Source of the DNA: Biscogniauxia marginata
Taxonomy: Eukaryota; Ascomycota; Sordariomycetes; Xylariales; Xylariaceae
Reading direction: 5' to 3'
Assembly: GCA_022695795.1 (NCBI GenBank)
Contig: MU404058.1
Location: forward strand, 496,001 to 560,000
Length of the DNA stretch: 64,000 nt
This document shows, piece after piece, positions 45,382 to 57,546 of this stretch (positions are counted from its first letter, which is position 1; the number at the start of each line of letters is the position of its first letter). The notes below the pieces were generated by a model, which was not told the origin of the DNA, searched no databases, and saw only the letters and a list, made by a program, of their open reading frames with translations. The position numbers were made by a program, and so were the translations under genes.

Positions 45382-46377
45382 ATGGCCGGTCCGACCTCGA
45401 GAAAACGAAATCACAAAGATGTCGTCTCATCGAAGCTGCAACGACCAAAAAAGAAGCAGAAGAAATCACGGGAATATCATAGCGACTCGGAAGGAGAAAA
45501 CACCAACACCGATTTCCAGCCGGTTAACCTCCTCGACTCCGACGACGAAGACCTCGATAATATCGCAGTGGACGATATCGCGTCATTCTCCGGGTCAAGT
45601 TCAGACTCGGGGGCAGATACCGATGCGGATTCCCGATCGAGACCTGCTGCTGTCAGACAACGAAACCCCCACAAATCAAGCAAAGCTGCGAACGACGACT
45701 CGGGCGATGACGAGTCCGCAGGACAATCTTCTTTAGATGACGAGGGTGACGAAGAAGATGAGGACGAGGACGAGGACGAGGACGATGCCGCCAGAGGAGA
45801 CGGCGATGGCGCAAATCCGACAAAAGCAAAGTCCAAAAAGTCGAAATCGAAGCGCAACGACTCGGACGCCTTCGCCACATCGATGAGCAAGATCCTGAGC
45901 AGCAAGCTCTCGGGCGCGCGCAAGGCGGACCCGGTGCTCTCGCGCAGCGCGGACGCGCATCAGGCGGCGAAGCAGGCCGTCGACGCGGCGCTCGAGGCCA
46001 AGGCGCGCAAGTACCTGCGCGAGCGGAAGCGCGCCGCGCTCGAGAAGGGCCGCGTCAAGGACGTGCTGGCCGGCAGTGGCGGAGGGCCGCCCGCGGGCGA
46101 GAAGGGCGGGCTCGAGACCGCGACCTCGACTGCCGAGGTCGTGCAGACGGAGAAGCGGCTGCGCAAGGTGGCGCACCGGGGCGTCGTCATGCTGTTCAGG
46201 GCGGTGCGCGAGGCGCAGGAGAGGGCCGTCGAGGCCGAGAAGGGCGCGCGCAAGGACGGCATCTTCGGCGTCGCGCGGCGCGAGGAGAAAGTCAACGAGA
46301 TGAGCCGGCAGGGCTTCCTCGACCTCATTGCCGGCGGAGGGGGCAAGCTGAAAAAGGGGGGCTTGGAAGAGGCATAG
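45382..46377 (+). CDS. rrp15: ribosome biogenesis protein Rrp15
   Basis: Nucleolar pre-60S assembly factor needed for 27S pre-rRNA processing. Single exon, 331 aa. The N-terminal half is basic, then acidic and low-complexity (KKKQKK; an E/D run at about 123-135), as in fungal Rrp15. The conserved domain begins at DAFATSMSKILSSKL (about 162), then DPVLSR, a helical charged segment ARKYLRERKRAALEKGRVKD, and ends with EKRLRKVAHRGVVMLFRAVR and KVNEMSRQGFLDLI. These blocks are diagnostic. The second half is GC-rich. The gene converges on the ferredoxin gene with about 320 bp between the stops. Confidence 0.93.
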   Translation: MAGPTSRKRNHKDVVSSKLQRPKKKQKKSREYHSDSEGENTNTDFQPVNLLDSDDEDLDNIAVDDIASFSGSSSDSGADTDADSRSRPAAVRQRNPHKSSKAANDDSGDDESAGQSSLDDEGDEEDEDEDEDEDDAARGDGDGANPTKAKSKKSKSKRNDSDAFATSMSKILSSKLSGARKADPVLSRSADAHQAAKQAVDAALEAKARKYLRERKRAALEKGRVKDVLAGSGGGPPAGEKGGLETATSTAEVVQTEKRLRKVAHRGVVMLFRAVREAQERAVEAEKGARKDGIFGVARREEKVNEMSRQGFLDLIAGGGGKLKKGGLEEA

Positions 46378-46698
46378 AAGTCATTTTTACACTTTTGACA
46401 TTTTACGGGATTAATATTTGATGGCATGGAATGATACCACAAAAGCTCTCTTTTTTTGTCTTGCCGTCATGACCTCATTAGGAGTTGGGTCTTTGCCCCC
46501 TTTTCAGGCTAGTTCTGTGCTCGCCTTGGGAGTATTGAACACTATACATTAGGTATACAGGTGGCTCAAAAGTCGCCATGTCGACCAATTACCCACGATG
46601 TTTTGCCCGTGTGCCGTATTTCTCTATATACAACGTACATTGCCCCTGCAATGCAAATACCGTCACTGTTCCTTTTCCTACGTGTTTTCGTCACAGTT
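46378..46698. other. intergenic between convergent rrp15 and ferredoxin
   Basis: Shared 3' region; nothing else seen. Confidence 0.5.
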
Positions 46699-47253
46699 TT
46701 ATTTGTTGAAGTCGCTCGCCTGCAAATTTCTCGTCATGGAGGGCAACTTGACCTTCAATCCGTCGAGCTCTTTCGTCATGACCACCTGACAGCCCAGCCG
46801 ACTCGTCTCGGTCAGACCGAATGCCAGGTCGAGCATGTCGTTCTCGTCGTCTCCGGGCTCGGGCATCTTCTCGTAGAAGCCCTCATCTAGGACAATCACA
46901 TGGCAGGTCGAGCAGGCGCACGAGCCGCCGCAAGCGCCCTCCATCTCCAGGTCGTTGTCTTGTGCGATATCTAGCAGGTTGTCACCCTTTGATACGGCGA
47001 ACTTGTGCTCCTTATCGTCCTTGTCAATGAACGTTACATACAACCTAGAAGAAGAATTGAATTAGAATGTGGGATATGCTTTACAGGAAGCAATTGGCAA
47101 CCCTTACTCTTCTCCCGGCTTTGGCGGGGTGAGATGGCCATGGTGCCGTAGCGGGGACGTGCTGAATTGTCGCAGGAGATGTACGTTCGAGCAACAACTC
47201 CGAGGGGGCGGCGTCGGCGTCGGTATGCGGGTTAAAGTCAGGTTTGATAGCAT
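46699..47253 (-). CDS. yah1: mitochondrial adrenodoxin-type [2Fe-2S] ferredoxin
   Basis: Electron carrier of the mitochondrial matrix for Fe-S cluster assembly and heme A synthesis. Exons 47108-47253 and 46699-47044 (intron 47045-47107, gtaagg...tctag, splitting a Glu codon) give 163 aa. The first exon from the ATG at 47253 reads as a presequence (MLSNLTLTRIP..., RQFSTSPLRHHGH) before PPKPGEELYVTFIDKD. An in-frame ATG at 47391 would add 46 residues. The core has GACGGSCACSTCHVIV (C87, C93, C96) and SRLGCQV (C134), the C-x5-C-x2-C...C pattern of adrenodoxins, and the MPEPGDDENDMLDLAFG acidic helix used to dock reductase. The symbol is assigned by family, not synteny. Confidence 0.92.
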
Positions 47254-48045
47254 ACCAGTTCGGGGTGATTTATTTATGAATTGGGCGAACTGCCTTATGG
47301 TATATCGTGTACCATGAGGCAGATTCCGCAGGCTGCGGGCGATACTTGGTGGTGCAGCTATCGCCATGGCCATCGCCGTCGTATGGGGCATATAAAAGAA
47401 ATGCGACGAATATGATTCGGCCGATTAGCAATCGGGGGAGGGGGGGGAGTGCAGCAGCAGCAGCTGGACTGAGGAAGCAGAACAAGAGGATTAGAATTCG
47501 AAAACTTGGGATGAGGGGTTATAAAGCATTCTTATGTGAGCAGGACAAGGCTGGCATTGCTTCTGTCCGCAGTCAACAAGAAGTTATCCGATGCGGAAGT
47601 GGGCGTGGGAGTGGAAAAGTCGCATGCATGCACAGGTATAACAGTAAAAATGACTGGATATCAGCGAGCGATGCGATGCATCTCGAAAAGCGAGAGGGAA
47701 AAGAAAAAAAAAGGCGATTGGGATAGCTCCGATAAGCTCGGAGCTCCTTATCGGATAGGCCGAGCTTCTGCCGACAATAACCTGTTAGGCGCCGCACTCG
47801 AGCTCTTTTAGCTCCGAAGGTGCTCGCTAATGCGCTGATTGGCTGGCCTCATTTGGATGGTCTAGTTGTACCAGCCCGCAAAAACTGGACGGCTTTTATT
47901 TTTCGTCATGCAAATTTCATGCCACTTCGTTATCGGGGGGCTTTTCGGGCTCTCACATACGATACGATATCCTGGCACATCCCGACCACAATACATGACC
48001 GGCAAGTAATGCACATGCAGAACATTGTGCTCCCCTACTCAAAAT
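47254..48045. other. divergent promoter region of ferredoxin and ugo1
   Basis: Includes a GATA-type inverted repeat at 47728-47755 and an A-rich run at 47700-47713. Frames here are short and unsupported apart from a possible longer ferredoxin leader. Confidence 0.5.
47728..47755. promoter_or_regulatory. inverted pair of GATA sites
   Basis: TCCGATAAG (47728-47736) and CTTATCGGA (47747-47755) form a perfect inverted repeat. Each arm holds GATAAG, the core bound by fungal GATA factors of the nitrogen and iron regulators. It lies about 290 bp before ugo1 and 475 bp before the ferredoxin. Confidence 0.45.
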
Positions 48046-49628
48046 ATGGCTTCATCATCAACAACAAGAGAAGGCGTCAACCCGCTACGTCCCTACTACG
48101 TACCCCCCACGATCGGCGAGAAGACCGAGTCCCTCCCCGCGCAGCCAAACCCATTTTCACATGTGAATACCACCTCCAACAAATATGCCTCCAAGGCGCG
48201 TGACATGTTTCCGGATATAGACTACAAGGACCACCTGGAAGATTTCTCTCCGTCTACCATCCAGACTGTCAAGCAGCTGGTCGACGAGCTGCTATGGAAG
48301 TACACCTCCGTGTTGATCGCCCAACCCTTCGAGGTGGCCAAGACGATCCTACAAGTGAGGCTACAGGACGATCTGGGAGGGTTAAATGTGAAGCCGGTAG
48401 AACCGCCGAAACTACGTGTTGCGAGTCCTACTCCAAAGAACTCGGCATATGACGAGGTTAGATCTCAACTGGGCGTTGTGTTGTGTTGTGTTGTGCGGTG
48501 TTGGGCTTGGCTTAGTAGCCCAATGTGTGCCATACTGACGAGTCTTCACAGTTCCCCGATTCAGACTCGGATCCCGACGAGCCTGCCTACTTCAGCACCA
48601 ACCCGACCTATGCCACTCCTACGCCTGCCTCTCGATCCCAGAGGCAGCGGGTGCCATCCCCGCCAGAATCACCCGAGACGGACACCGTCAAACCAGCTGT
48701 TCTTCTCCCGCACCAGTTAGGCTTGCGTCGACCAGATTCGATATTCGATGTGATAGCGCAGCTCTGGTCGAAGGAGTCCGCCTGGGGCATATGGAAGGGC
48801 ACAAATGCTACATTTCTCTATTCGGTGCTGCAGTCGCTGCTGGAGAACTGGTCGCGCAGTCTGCTGAGCGCCCTGCTCAACGTCCCCGATCTGGGCGTCA
48901 AAGACGATGTTGACAAGCTAGTCGAGATCGCATCGCCCTACCCGTGGGCCTCACTATGCGTCGCTGCAGCCGCCGCAGTTGCTACCGGGCTGATCCTAGC
49001 GCCCGTAGATCTTGTCCGCACGAGACTAATAGTAACCTCTACGGGACGAACCCCTCGTCGGACCGTACAGACTTTGCGATCACTCCCTACGTGGGTTTGC
49101 CCTTCTACCCTGGTCGGGCCCACAATCCTCAACTCTCTTATCCATCCGTTCCTCACCTTATCGACACCGCTCGTCCTGCGGTCACAATTCTTGATCGACC
49201 GAGAGCTTTCGCCGATGACCTTCTCTGCCGCCAAGTTCTGTACCTCGTGTGCATCCCTCTTTGTCAAGCTTCCGTTGGAGACGGTTCTGCGACGGGGACA
49301 GATGGAAGTATTGTCGGATCCGACATATGTTCATGCCCTCGACGAGAATGGAAAGATGGATACCATCGTCCAGCCTGGACCTTACAAAGGTGTCCTGGGC
49401 ACCATGTACACCATCGTCGCCGAGGAGGGTTCGCGGGCTGTACCCGTGCTACCGCCTAGGAGTCCGCCGCGGGGTAGGAAGCCCAAGGCCAAGACTGCGT
49501 CGGAGGTGGTGTATCGGAAGGGCCAGGGCTTTGAGGGGCTGTGGAGAGGGTGGAAGGTGAGCTGGTGGGGCCTTGTTGGTCTTTGGACTGCAGGTGTGGC
49601 GGGTGCGGGTGGTGAGGGGGAGTTTTAG
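48046..49628 (+). CDS. ugo1: mitochondrial outer-membrane fusion protein, Ugo1-like carrier
   Basis: Member of the mitochondrial carrier fold. Ugo1 sits in the outer membrane and links Fzo1 and Mgm1 during mitochondrial fusion. Exons 48046-48456 and 48552-49628 (intron gttaga...cacag) give 495 aa. The N-terminal part has DYKDHLEDFSPSTIQTVKQL, then a first carrier-like helix with VLIAQPFEVAKTILQVRLQ (P-x-[DE]-x-x-K type). A linker rich in S, P and D (FPDSDSDPDEPAYFSTNP) follows, typical of fungal Ugo1. A second carrier motif is LILAPVDLVRTRLIVTS, and a third is LFVKLPLETVLRRGQME. The C-terminal basic, Pro-rich stretch and GLWRGWKVSWWG close the protein. Start chosen for its family-like N-terminus (MASSSTTREGVNPLRPYYVP). 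Confidence 0.9.
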
Positions 49629-52600
49629 AGAAGACATCATAAAATCACGGTTCCCTGCATTGATGCTTTACTCCGGAGTGGCGGCGGTGGTGGTCTAGAG
49701 GAAGAGGTGCGGAGTTCGGGGGGGTGTTAGACGTCTTTTGGCATTCTCTACTCAGCACGTGGATGTTCGAACTTCTTTTTGTGCCCCTTTTCTTTCCTTT
49801 TCTTTTCTTGGTAAAAAGCAAAGCACTTATGAGACATGGTATGATATCCCTCATTTCTTCATGTATGGCCCGTCACGTAGGTAAGTGGTTTAGTTCTAGG
49901 TTATTGTACACAGCTCTCTGTCTCTCGCTCGTCGAGGCTCTACATAAACAAAGATGCAAATTCGTTACTGCCTATTCTCACCTTGATACGGTTGAATGTA
50001 CGTAGGGACTTGTACATGGACAGGGGTCAGTGCGGCTCTTTTTACTTGAGAGGTCCACTAAAGAGTGAATTTCTCTGTTGGGGTTCACTTTATTGCACTT
50101 CACCTTCATTCACTATGTGACAGATTCATTAGACCAGGCTGTGGATATCCATAGACCCATTCACCCTCGGAGCAGTCTTGACCTTAGTTCGTACTGACCT
50201 CACACGGGAGAGAAAAACCGCACAGAGAAGCTGAAAGGTGAAAGGTGACTCGAGAACGTCTTCTCTCCTAGTGGGGAGCTTTAGATTCACAGTTCAGTGT
50301 CATCACCTGATTCCCATTTCTATCCAAAGTTCTGCCATCGAGGCCATGACTCATACTCGATACGGATATCTAGCGATTAGATACACAATCTATCAGAGCT
50401 CGCTACCAAATCTACAACATGGCCGTACCAACAGCTACTTTCCAAAGTACATGTGCACACTCCAAACTAGCACCCCTTTCCTTTTTGATTCGCCCCCCCA
50501 AGAAGGCTCCTGCTGGCTACTGACACTACAACAGTCTTCTCTTATTCCCTTCCCTTCTTTTTCTCTGAATGGCGGTGGCCTGTTCCTAGGTACCATTCAC
50601 TTGCATTCCCTGTGACGTCTACAGTCATCATCACTTGACTTTCCTACCTTCACAATTTGCATCCTCGTCAAGCTCTCCTACAACTGCAACATCGTCTACT
50701 GCAACATCTTCTATTAGAAAATTCTCTATTGCAACGTCTTCCACTGTAACATCTTTTACCCACTACAACATCTGCAACACACTCTTCTACAACATCACCC
50801 CCATCATCTCCCTCTGTATTCCCCTTCACATAATCTTCCTCTACACAACGCAACATACCATCAACATCTCCCACCTATTGGCAACGAGATCTAAGGTGCA
50901 CACTACTCGCCTTTAATACGAGAATCACAGCGATATCTACAGCATATTCTTCGCAGCTGCACATTATCACCATCTCTATCCTCATTCTCTTTCATTTCTA
51001 CTGGCGCACAAAATGGCAGCAGCAGTAGTAGAAACTTCACGAGCGACGCTGCCTTAACATCTCCACATCTTCCTCACTTTGTTCCTTCCTCACTTTGTTC
51101 CTTCCTCACTTTGTTCCTTCCTATTTTATATGTCGGCGACTACTCATAATGGTAGGTACTAACATGAACGTTCCTGCCCTAACTAGTAAGTGAACTAGTA
51201 TAACCCCTTCACTACCTACACTTTATACACATTCCCTTTTCCCCATTCCCTCTCCTGCTTCTCAAACCCTTGCATGCCTTTTCTTCACACTTTTATACAC
51301 TCTTTATCACACCTTGAAAACATTCCCTTAGTTAAGCCCTACCTGTGCTCTTCTTTTATTTGAACATTCAACTTCGTCCTCATGCCGGCATGCGTCGCCG
51401 ACGCCCTTCACTACTATGTGCCGACCCTCTATAGTACAGCGACCCCCCTATACTGCTGTATGCTGCCCCCTTATTTCCCCATTTGTTTCACTACTAGCAA
51501 ATTGATATTCGCCCCCTCGAAACATGACATTTGACCCGAGATACCACGGCATTATATCCAACCTGCAAAAATACCTCTTTCTTTGTGAATCGGTTGACAT
51601 CTACTAACTTCCTCTCTTCACTCGCACACATCTTATGCGTTTTATCTCGAAGTGTGCTAATGAACTTTTCAGAACCTCTACCTGCCACCGCCTCCGATTG
51701 TCTGAGAACATTGACAGTAGATTTCAAAATTGATTCGAACTATTCTCTTCATTGACCCCCAAAGAACAACCAGCCAATATACGCCTATACCTATACCGAA
51801 GCAGCCCAAATAAATAGACAAGAACAGTTGGGCCAAAACGAATATATAAACTACTAAGAACAGACTATGCTGCAAAGCCTCCTAAACATACATAGTGGAC
51901 AAGCAGCCGGCAACTGCAGCTATTCCAAGTCAAAACAGATCTAGAGGTAGCATCGTCTTCTATCACATTAACATGGATACGAATGCAGTATCATATATAC
52001 ACTTCAATCACTACTTTTCCACAACCAAAAGCATCACGAAGTAAGTCAACAGAATGGTTGAAGTCGAACCTTTAATTTTATCTTTACTTTCCCTACCCTA
52101 TATTCGAATTCGAAGTGCCATCCCACTCGACTTGTCTTGATCCTCTTGATATCCAGCTACCGACTAACCAAGAGTAACCTAGTTTGACTCAAATGCTGAT
52201 CAACGACTAGAATAGTCGTAGCCCCTCTCATTCCTACAGTCGCGGAAATCCTAACAGAAGACATACCCCCTGGGCTACATATCCATATGAGCAGCGGAAC
52301 AAACAGCTACCGCTTCGCGTTGAAGCCATCTGAGACTCCAAATAACAATTCGTAAAGCAAGCGCTTTTATGACCGCAATAATTATGATGGCGGAAAATAA
52401 CTCTTAGGACGGCTGATGCTGCAACAATATCGTCATCATCCTCGCAGCTCCTTCTTTCCAGCTACGTGGCCGTATACGTTGACTTAATAACCTTGATGTT
52501 GGTTGCCATGATTGTATGTTCACAAGAACAGAGGATCTTGGGTAAATCAGATCTGGTGCGAGGCATCACTGAATTCCTCCCGGTTCCCAGTACCTTATGA

Positions 52601-52655
52601 CCTTAGAGAACCGCAGTTATTTCTTGCAGTCGAACCAACCACCAGCAACCGAATT
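49629..52655. other. gene-poor interval with simple-sequence patches
   Basis: No gene that I can support. Rich in C and T; at 50680-50790 a loose repeat of CAACATCT is visible. Frames such as 50238-50615 and 50635-50916 look like chance reads through low-complexity sequence. Confidence 0.45.
51071..51118. repeat. 16-bp tandem repeat, three copies
   Basis: Three exact units of TCCTCACTTTGTTCCT (51071-51086, 51087-51102, 51103-51118), followed by a diverged start of a fourth. Confidence 0.9.
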
Positions 52656-52657
52656 AT

Positions 52658-54655
52658 CCTGATCCTCCTGGTACAGTGTATCTCGCTTAGGAACTGCGAA
52701 TATTATACCAACACACAGAGGCAGGGTCTTGATCCTCTCAATACATGCTTTCCCACTTATGAACCCGGGTTGCGTGGGAATTTATGGATCCCGCTGTGAT
52801 GGAAACTGTCGTGTGGCAGGCACGGCATTCCAAGGTGGTGTTCACATAAACCACAGCTTATACCACGCCAGCACATAGGGCTGGTGTCTTGGTCCTCCTA
52901 GTATAAGTCGTCTCGCTTATATAATGCGAGGAGCATGCTAGCACATGATACCGGAGTCTGGTGCTCATGATAGAGGCCGTCCTGGTTGTGAGAACGCGGG
53001 TTGCGTGGGAGTTGATCGATCCCGGCATGCTGGAAATAGATACTCCACACGCAATTCTTGGCGCCGCGTTATGATACCCAGCCGTTCTCCGCGAAATTTA
53101 TGATCTTGCGAACAAGCTCGTCTTTTCCAGAGTAGGAATGACATTGGAACCTGACTGGTATTGTTGATACACAAACCACTCCCAGGAGTGTCGTGCCATA
53201 CATTAGAAACACTCCGTGTCGTTAAGAAGCCTTAGCTGGGATTGCGCTTTCAAGTGAACGATACTCATCACATTGAACCATTCTTTTCTGAAGGTCGAAA
53301 GCTGCAGATATTGTGGTTTAGGAGACATTTGAGTCGATATATGGCGGTAAACACGGCTGCTATGTCGATCGCAATCCGTTATATCGCCCCTGAGTACATG
53401 GCTCAAGGTCTCTCATGTTAGGAGAGTTAGGAGCGTAATTGGCCTGAGGAGGAGGAGCCTGAAGAAGAGGAGCCTGAGCAGGGGGGGCAGGGGCCAGACC
53501 AGTGCGATCCTGTGCCAACAACCGCGGGTCCGTTAGGCCCTGCTCCAACAGCGGCGGGTCAACAAAGCCTTGCTGATTATGCTCCAACCAGAAGTTCACT
53601 GGTGTGTAAGTCAAGAACCTTAGTTCTTGTTGGTTCATACTCGTTGGCACGACAGCGAAAATTGGGGTGGCGCTGATTGGAGCAAACCACGGCAATGACC
53701 TTTATGAGGAACTGATATATCCTGGTATAGTCGACACGGCACATATTAGTACCCTTAAGATCGACATTGCGCTTACAAGATGCTGTCGAGTTGAGATTAG
53801 AGTCTCGGCCGTCGTAATTAGAGAGAAGAATAAGAAGCGACGAGCCGGAATAAGAGACCTTTCGATCGACCATCCTCTTTCGTGGAGGACTGATTAACTA
53901 CCTTTAACGGCACAGTGTTTGAGGAGTGCAATGGGAACCTGGACCAGCGAGCAACTCTTCCATAAGCTCTTCGTCAAGTGCTCGTTCCGAGTCCTCTTGG
54001 CCTTCATCGCGATCGTATGAGGTGGCGATCTCCTAGTTCGACGATACCTGAAGAGCCGCCTGGGAATTCCCGTAAGAGCCATATTTCAGGCAAGATCTAG
54101 AAGGCCGATATGAATAGCTGTAGAGCTGATTTAGGAACCACTCCGCACGGGGAGGAGGCTTAGGGGACGACTCGGGGGAGAGGAAGGGCTCTTGCGAACG
54201 ATCAGTGGCGCTGGGGGCCCCGTGAAAGACGAGAATGGAATCGCCCTTTCGGACGCCGCGAACCGCCTGTCCATGAGTAACAGAAGTTGGCCTGTACATC
54301 TCTAGGCTTGTCGTGACCAGTGCAACCGTGACCTGGATCAGCAAGCAACCCGTCCGCGAGCTCCCATACGATTCCCGTTGAAGGCGGTGGGCCCTCGCGA
54401 AGCGACATGTGCCGTGTGTCATCGCCATGGGAATTCGTGGTGGTTGAGCCAGGTCGTAGCACCGCCGCAACGCCGGGTCAGTATACCCCTTGACCCAATC
54501 CTCAGTCAGGTTCTCTGACATCATGGCAGAGGGCGGCAAAGGGTACACCGGAAGATCTTGGATTTGTCCTGATCTTCATGGCACAAGCTGTCCCGCCAGC
54601 AGGTCCTGGTTGCGTGGGAATTGACAGAGCCTGCCGTATTGGAAATTATCGTGCG
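52658..54655. repeat. dispersed degenerate repeat family, five copies
   Basis: A module beginning near GTCTTGATCCTC and ending near GCTTATGAACCCGGGTTGCG occurs, diverged, at 52658-52690, 52724-52815, 52883-52920, 52953-53035 and 54566-54655. Three copies extend through GGTTGCGTGGGA and a following GATCCCG...TGGAAAT block (52767, 52998 and 54609 onward). No terminal repeats were seen. The function is unknown; some copies can be read as a short hydrophobic leader plus a Cys-rich peptide, but the frames are not consistent. Confidence 0.6.
53405..54548 (-). pseudogene. two diverged paralogous coding relics, unknown family
   Basis: The minus strand holds two blocks of open frame (53405-53638 and 54033-54548) that share a similar pattern, reading FWLEHNQQGFVDPPLL in one and DWVKGYTDPALRR in the other. 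A nucleotide repeat within them (53927-53969 and 54321-54363) would code ELMEELLAGPGSHC and ELADGLLADPGHGC. The frames are interrupted between blocks, so these look like remnants of a duplicated gene. I do not recognise the family. Confidence 0.35.
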
Positions 54656-54670
54656 GCAGACTCAGCCATT

Positions 54671-57546
54671 CCTGCATCTTGGCTAGCTTGTACACAGCTC
54701 TTCAGGACAAGCCCCCCTATCTCGCCTCCCCGCCGTTAAGACTTGACCGGTAGCGATATCCGCCTTCCGGTATAAGGTGTGGAAGTTTATATGGTTGCCA
54801 TATATATGTGGCTAGCTCTCTTCTACTTCCATTGGTTATGAGATTGATTCTAACTTAGTGGAATCGATCAATATTATGCCTGTTCTGTTAGTGCACTCTC
54901 GTGATACCATCAGAGATGTGCACTGCCAGGCTATTAATATTAAGAGGGCTGCAACTGGTTTGTCTAGCCAGCATGCCCATGATTTCGAACTGGTAAAGCT
55001 CTCAATATTTATGAGAGAGGTCGATACCTTACACCCTACCACCCTCCCTCCCATGTCGTTAATTATGATTTTTGCGACCGAGCACCGATCCATAGATGCC
55101 GCAATCTCGGGATCAGCGGCGCAATTGTATTTCCCCGTCACCATTGGGTATCACCAGTTGGATCGAAGATGATCCCAACCCCCGAGAATTCTTCTTGAAG
55201 CCATCGGCGTCGCCATCAGGCTGGACAATGCCGTATAGCTGCGCATTCCCGGGGGATTATATATATATTGTGGACCATCGAAGAAGTCTCGGGTCGCATC
55301 CCTTTTGTAACCCCGAGAGATTGTACGAGCAGGGAGGATAGAGTTATACCGGACCTCCTCGATGGCCACATTAGGAGGCATCTTGCCTATATTGTGAATT
55401 TATGACAACAACCCTCCCTCCCACCAATGTTGTCAAGACATAGTATAAACGAAGCAGTACCCAGATTAGATACGATCATGCTTTCAGACGATTCTGGATA
55501 GAACGCTTCGGCTTCTTGGACTGGTTCTCCGGATTTCTCCTCTTGGTTTTAGGGTTGTTTTCTCTTGAACAACCTCGTCGGTATATTTCAATGCCCAGAC
55601 CACGAGATCAACCTAGGGGCTTTCTAGGATCGCTCCCATGAAGGCGACAGGGGCGCTGCAGTGGCTGAAACTTATGAGCGTATTTTCGACGCAATATTTG
55701 GCTCGTTTAGGAGAGATGGAGCCGCATTAAGAAAGTCCTGTCAATCTCTTCAGAGCAACCGCTATGTCAGCTTGGTTCTCACGGAGAGCCGATGATGGGC
55801 GACTTGATTACAAATAGGAGCACAGATAGGTGTTTTGGAAATCGTCGAGAGGTAGAACTTCAGACGGTCTAGTCTCGACGGCCATGCCCTTTCCATATGG
55901 ATCGAGTGCTGCTTCGAATTATCCGATATGAGCGGTGCGTGGATATTATCGATTTTCCCGTGTATGAGATATTCGCTGGAGATGGCCCAAGAACTTGGGG
56001 CCGATGCCAGTTCTCTAGCGAATATCTGAATTCTGGCGACCGGCTTGCAATCGCGAAATAAGAAGGACACCGTCACCAAGTATCTCTCGATGGCCTTTTT
56101 GCCTTTGAATTCGGGATTCCATCCAGACAGAATATATGTCGATGGTGTCGAGAGATACGTACCTAGGAATAGGAGCACGGATGGTGTGCAAGATTGGAGT
56201 TGGAGTGGGAGGTCTGCGGAAGGAAGAGCAATGTTAGCAAGAGCGAGTGTTTGCTGTCTTCAGGTGGGTCACTTACTTATGATGCACCTGCCGGTCCATT
56301 GCCTCCCAGTGGGTCGGAGGGTTTTCTTAGGAGTCCTTCTCGGACTAGTGTTGGGTGCTTTACCGCTTCAGGCCACCGCCACGAGGCACACGAGTGAATG
56401 GTGAGCGAGGAGGGAATGGCGGCAAACGTGTCAGCCTAGGACGTCACGGGCTTACATTCATTGGGTAGTGTCGCAACCAATGAGATGCCGGAAGGAGCAG
56501 TGGCGACTGAGTTGGTTGACGTTTGGGGAAGGTGTCAAACTCGGGCAGTCAGGTAGTCGCGCCCCTGACACCTTCTATTATGAGGCCATACTTGCCAGTA
56601 TTGGTTACGATTGGGGTCTGTGTGTAGGAGACTTGGTTGCCGGAAAACCAGACGCAACCGTCTGTATATGGCCAATTCGAGCCGCCGTTTTGGCGATTAT
56701 GAAGGCTTAGCCAGCCTTGGATTCGAAGGAAGGTAATGGTCATCGAGTCCCCGTCGGACTCGCCGTCGGACTCGCCGTCCGAGTCATCGTCCCGTGAGCA
56801 AAGCGATACGCTATCTTGGTTTCCCAGCGCGTGCCTTGATGATGATGTATAGGTTGGATAATTACGACCGTAATGACGGAGCAAGTTTTGGTGAGATGCC
56901 AGGTAGATCCTAGTGGATTACCAGCCTGGCATGTTATGATGTGCAGAAGGCTCGGGGTTAAGTATGCCAATGCCATTCTGATGGACGAGAGAGAGTCGAA
57001 AAGTCGACACATGAGCAAGTCTCTCTCGGTGAGCAACCAGCAATTGCGCTAGGCCGCCATGAGTTATGATGCAGACCGCATATATGTCAGCTTCGGATGA
57101 CCAGCGTGGACGAGAAGTGCTGGTCATCCGTGTAAGTTCTTAGGAGCCGGGCCGTGTGCGAGGGGATCTCGGCAGGAGGGGACCTAAGCAGGAGGGTTTC
57201 CCTCGTAACTGCCGTTGTGGTTGTCTCTCCAGTGCTTGATATAGGGGTTAAACCCCTCGGCAGTCGTCAGCACGGAGAACGGCAGGTGCCCCCCGTGCCC
57301 CGGTCTGTGCACCGCCCGGTCTGCGCCGTGGTTGGTACTACACTCAACAGCCCTCGCTTGCCCTAATTGGCAGGTGGGTCGCGCGAGACCGATGTCGATA
57401 CGGAGAATAGGACCCACTCTCGATACTTTATGGTGGGATAAGCCTGTCTCATAAGCATTAGTATAATATGGGAACATGTGTAAACATATCTATGACAACT
57501 TACCTCGGCTATGGATAACACATCCCGGTAGGTTTATGATGTGGCC
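54671..57546. other. gene-poor interval with possible coding relics
   Basis: No complete gene. Short stretches look protein-like: minus strand 55762-56178; minus strand 55130-55245 (GIVQPDGDADGFKKN followed by LGSSSIQLVIPNGDGEIQ); and minus strand 57184-57300 (EGFNPYIKHWRDNHNGSYEG). A 12-bp repeat of GTCGGACTCGCC lies at about 56753-56776. None could be tied to a family or to splice sites. Confidence 0.3.

Noticed and set aside
45477..46442. Minus-strand frames over rrp15, including a poly-Ser one.
   Set aside because: Complement of the acidic tract of rrp15; no motif of their own.
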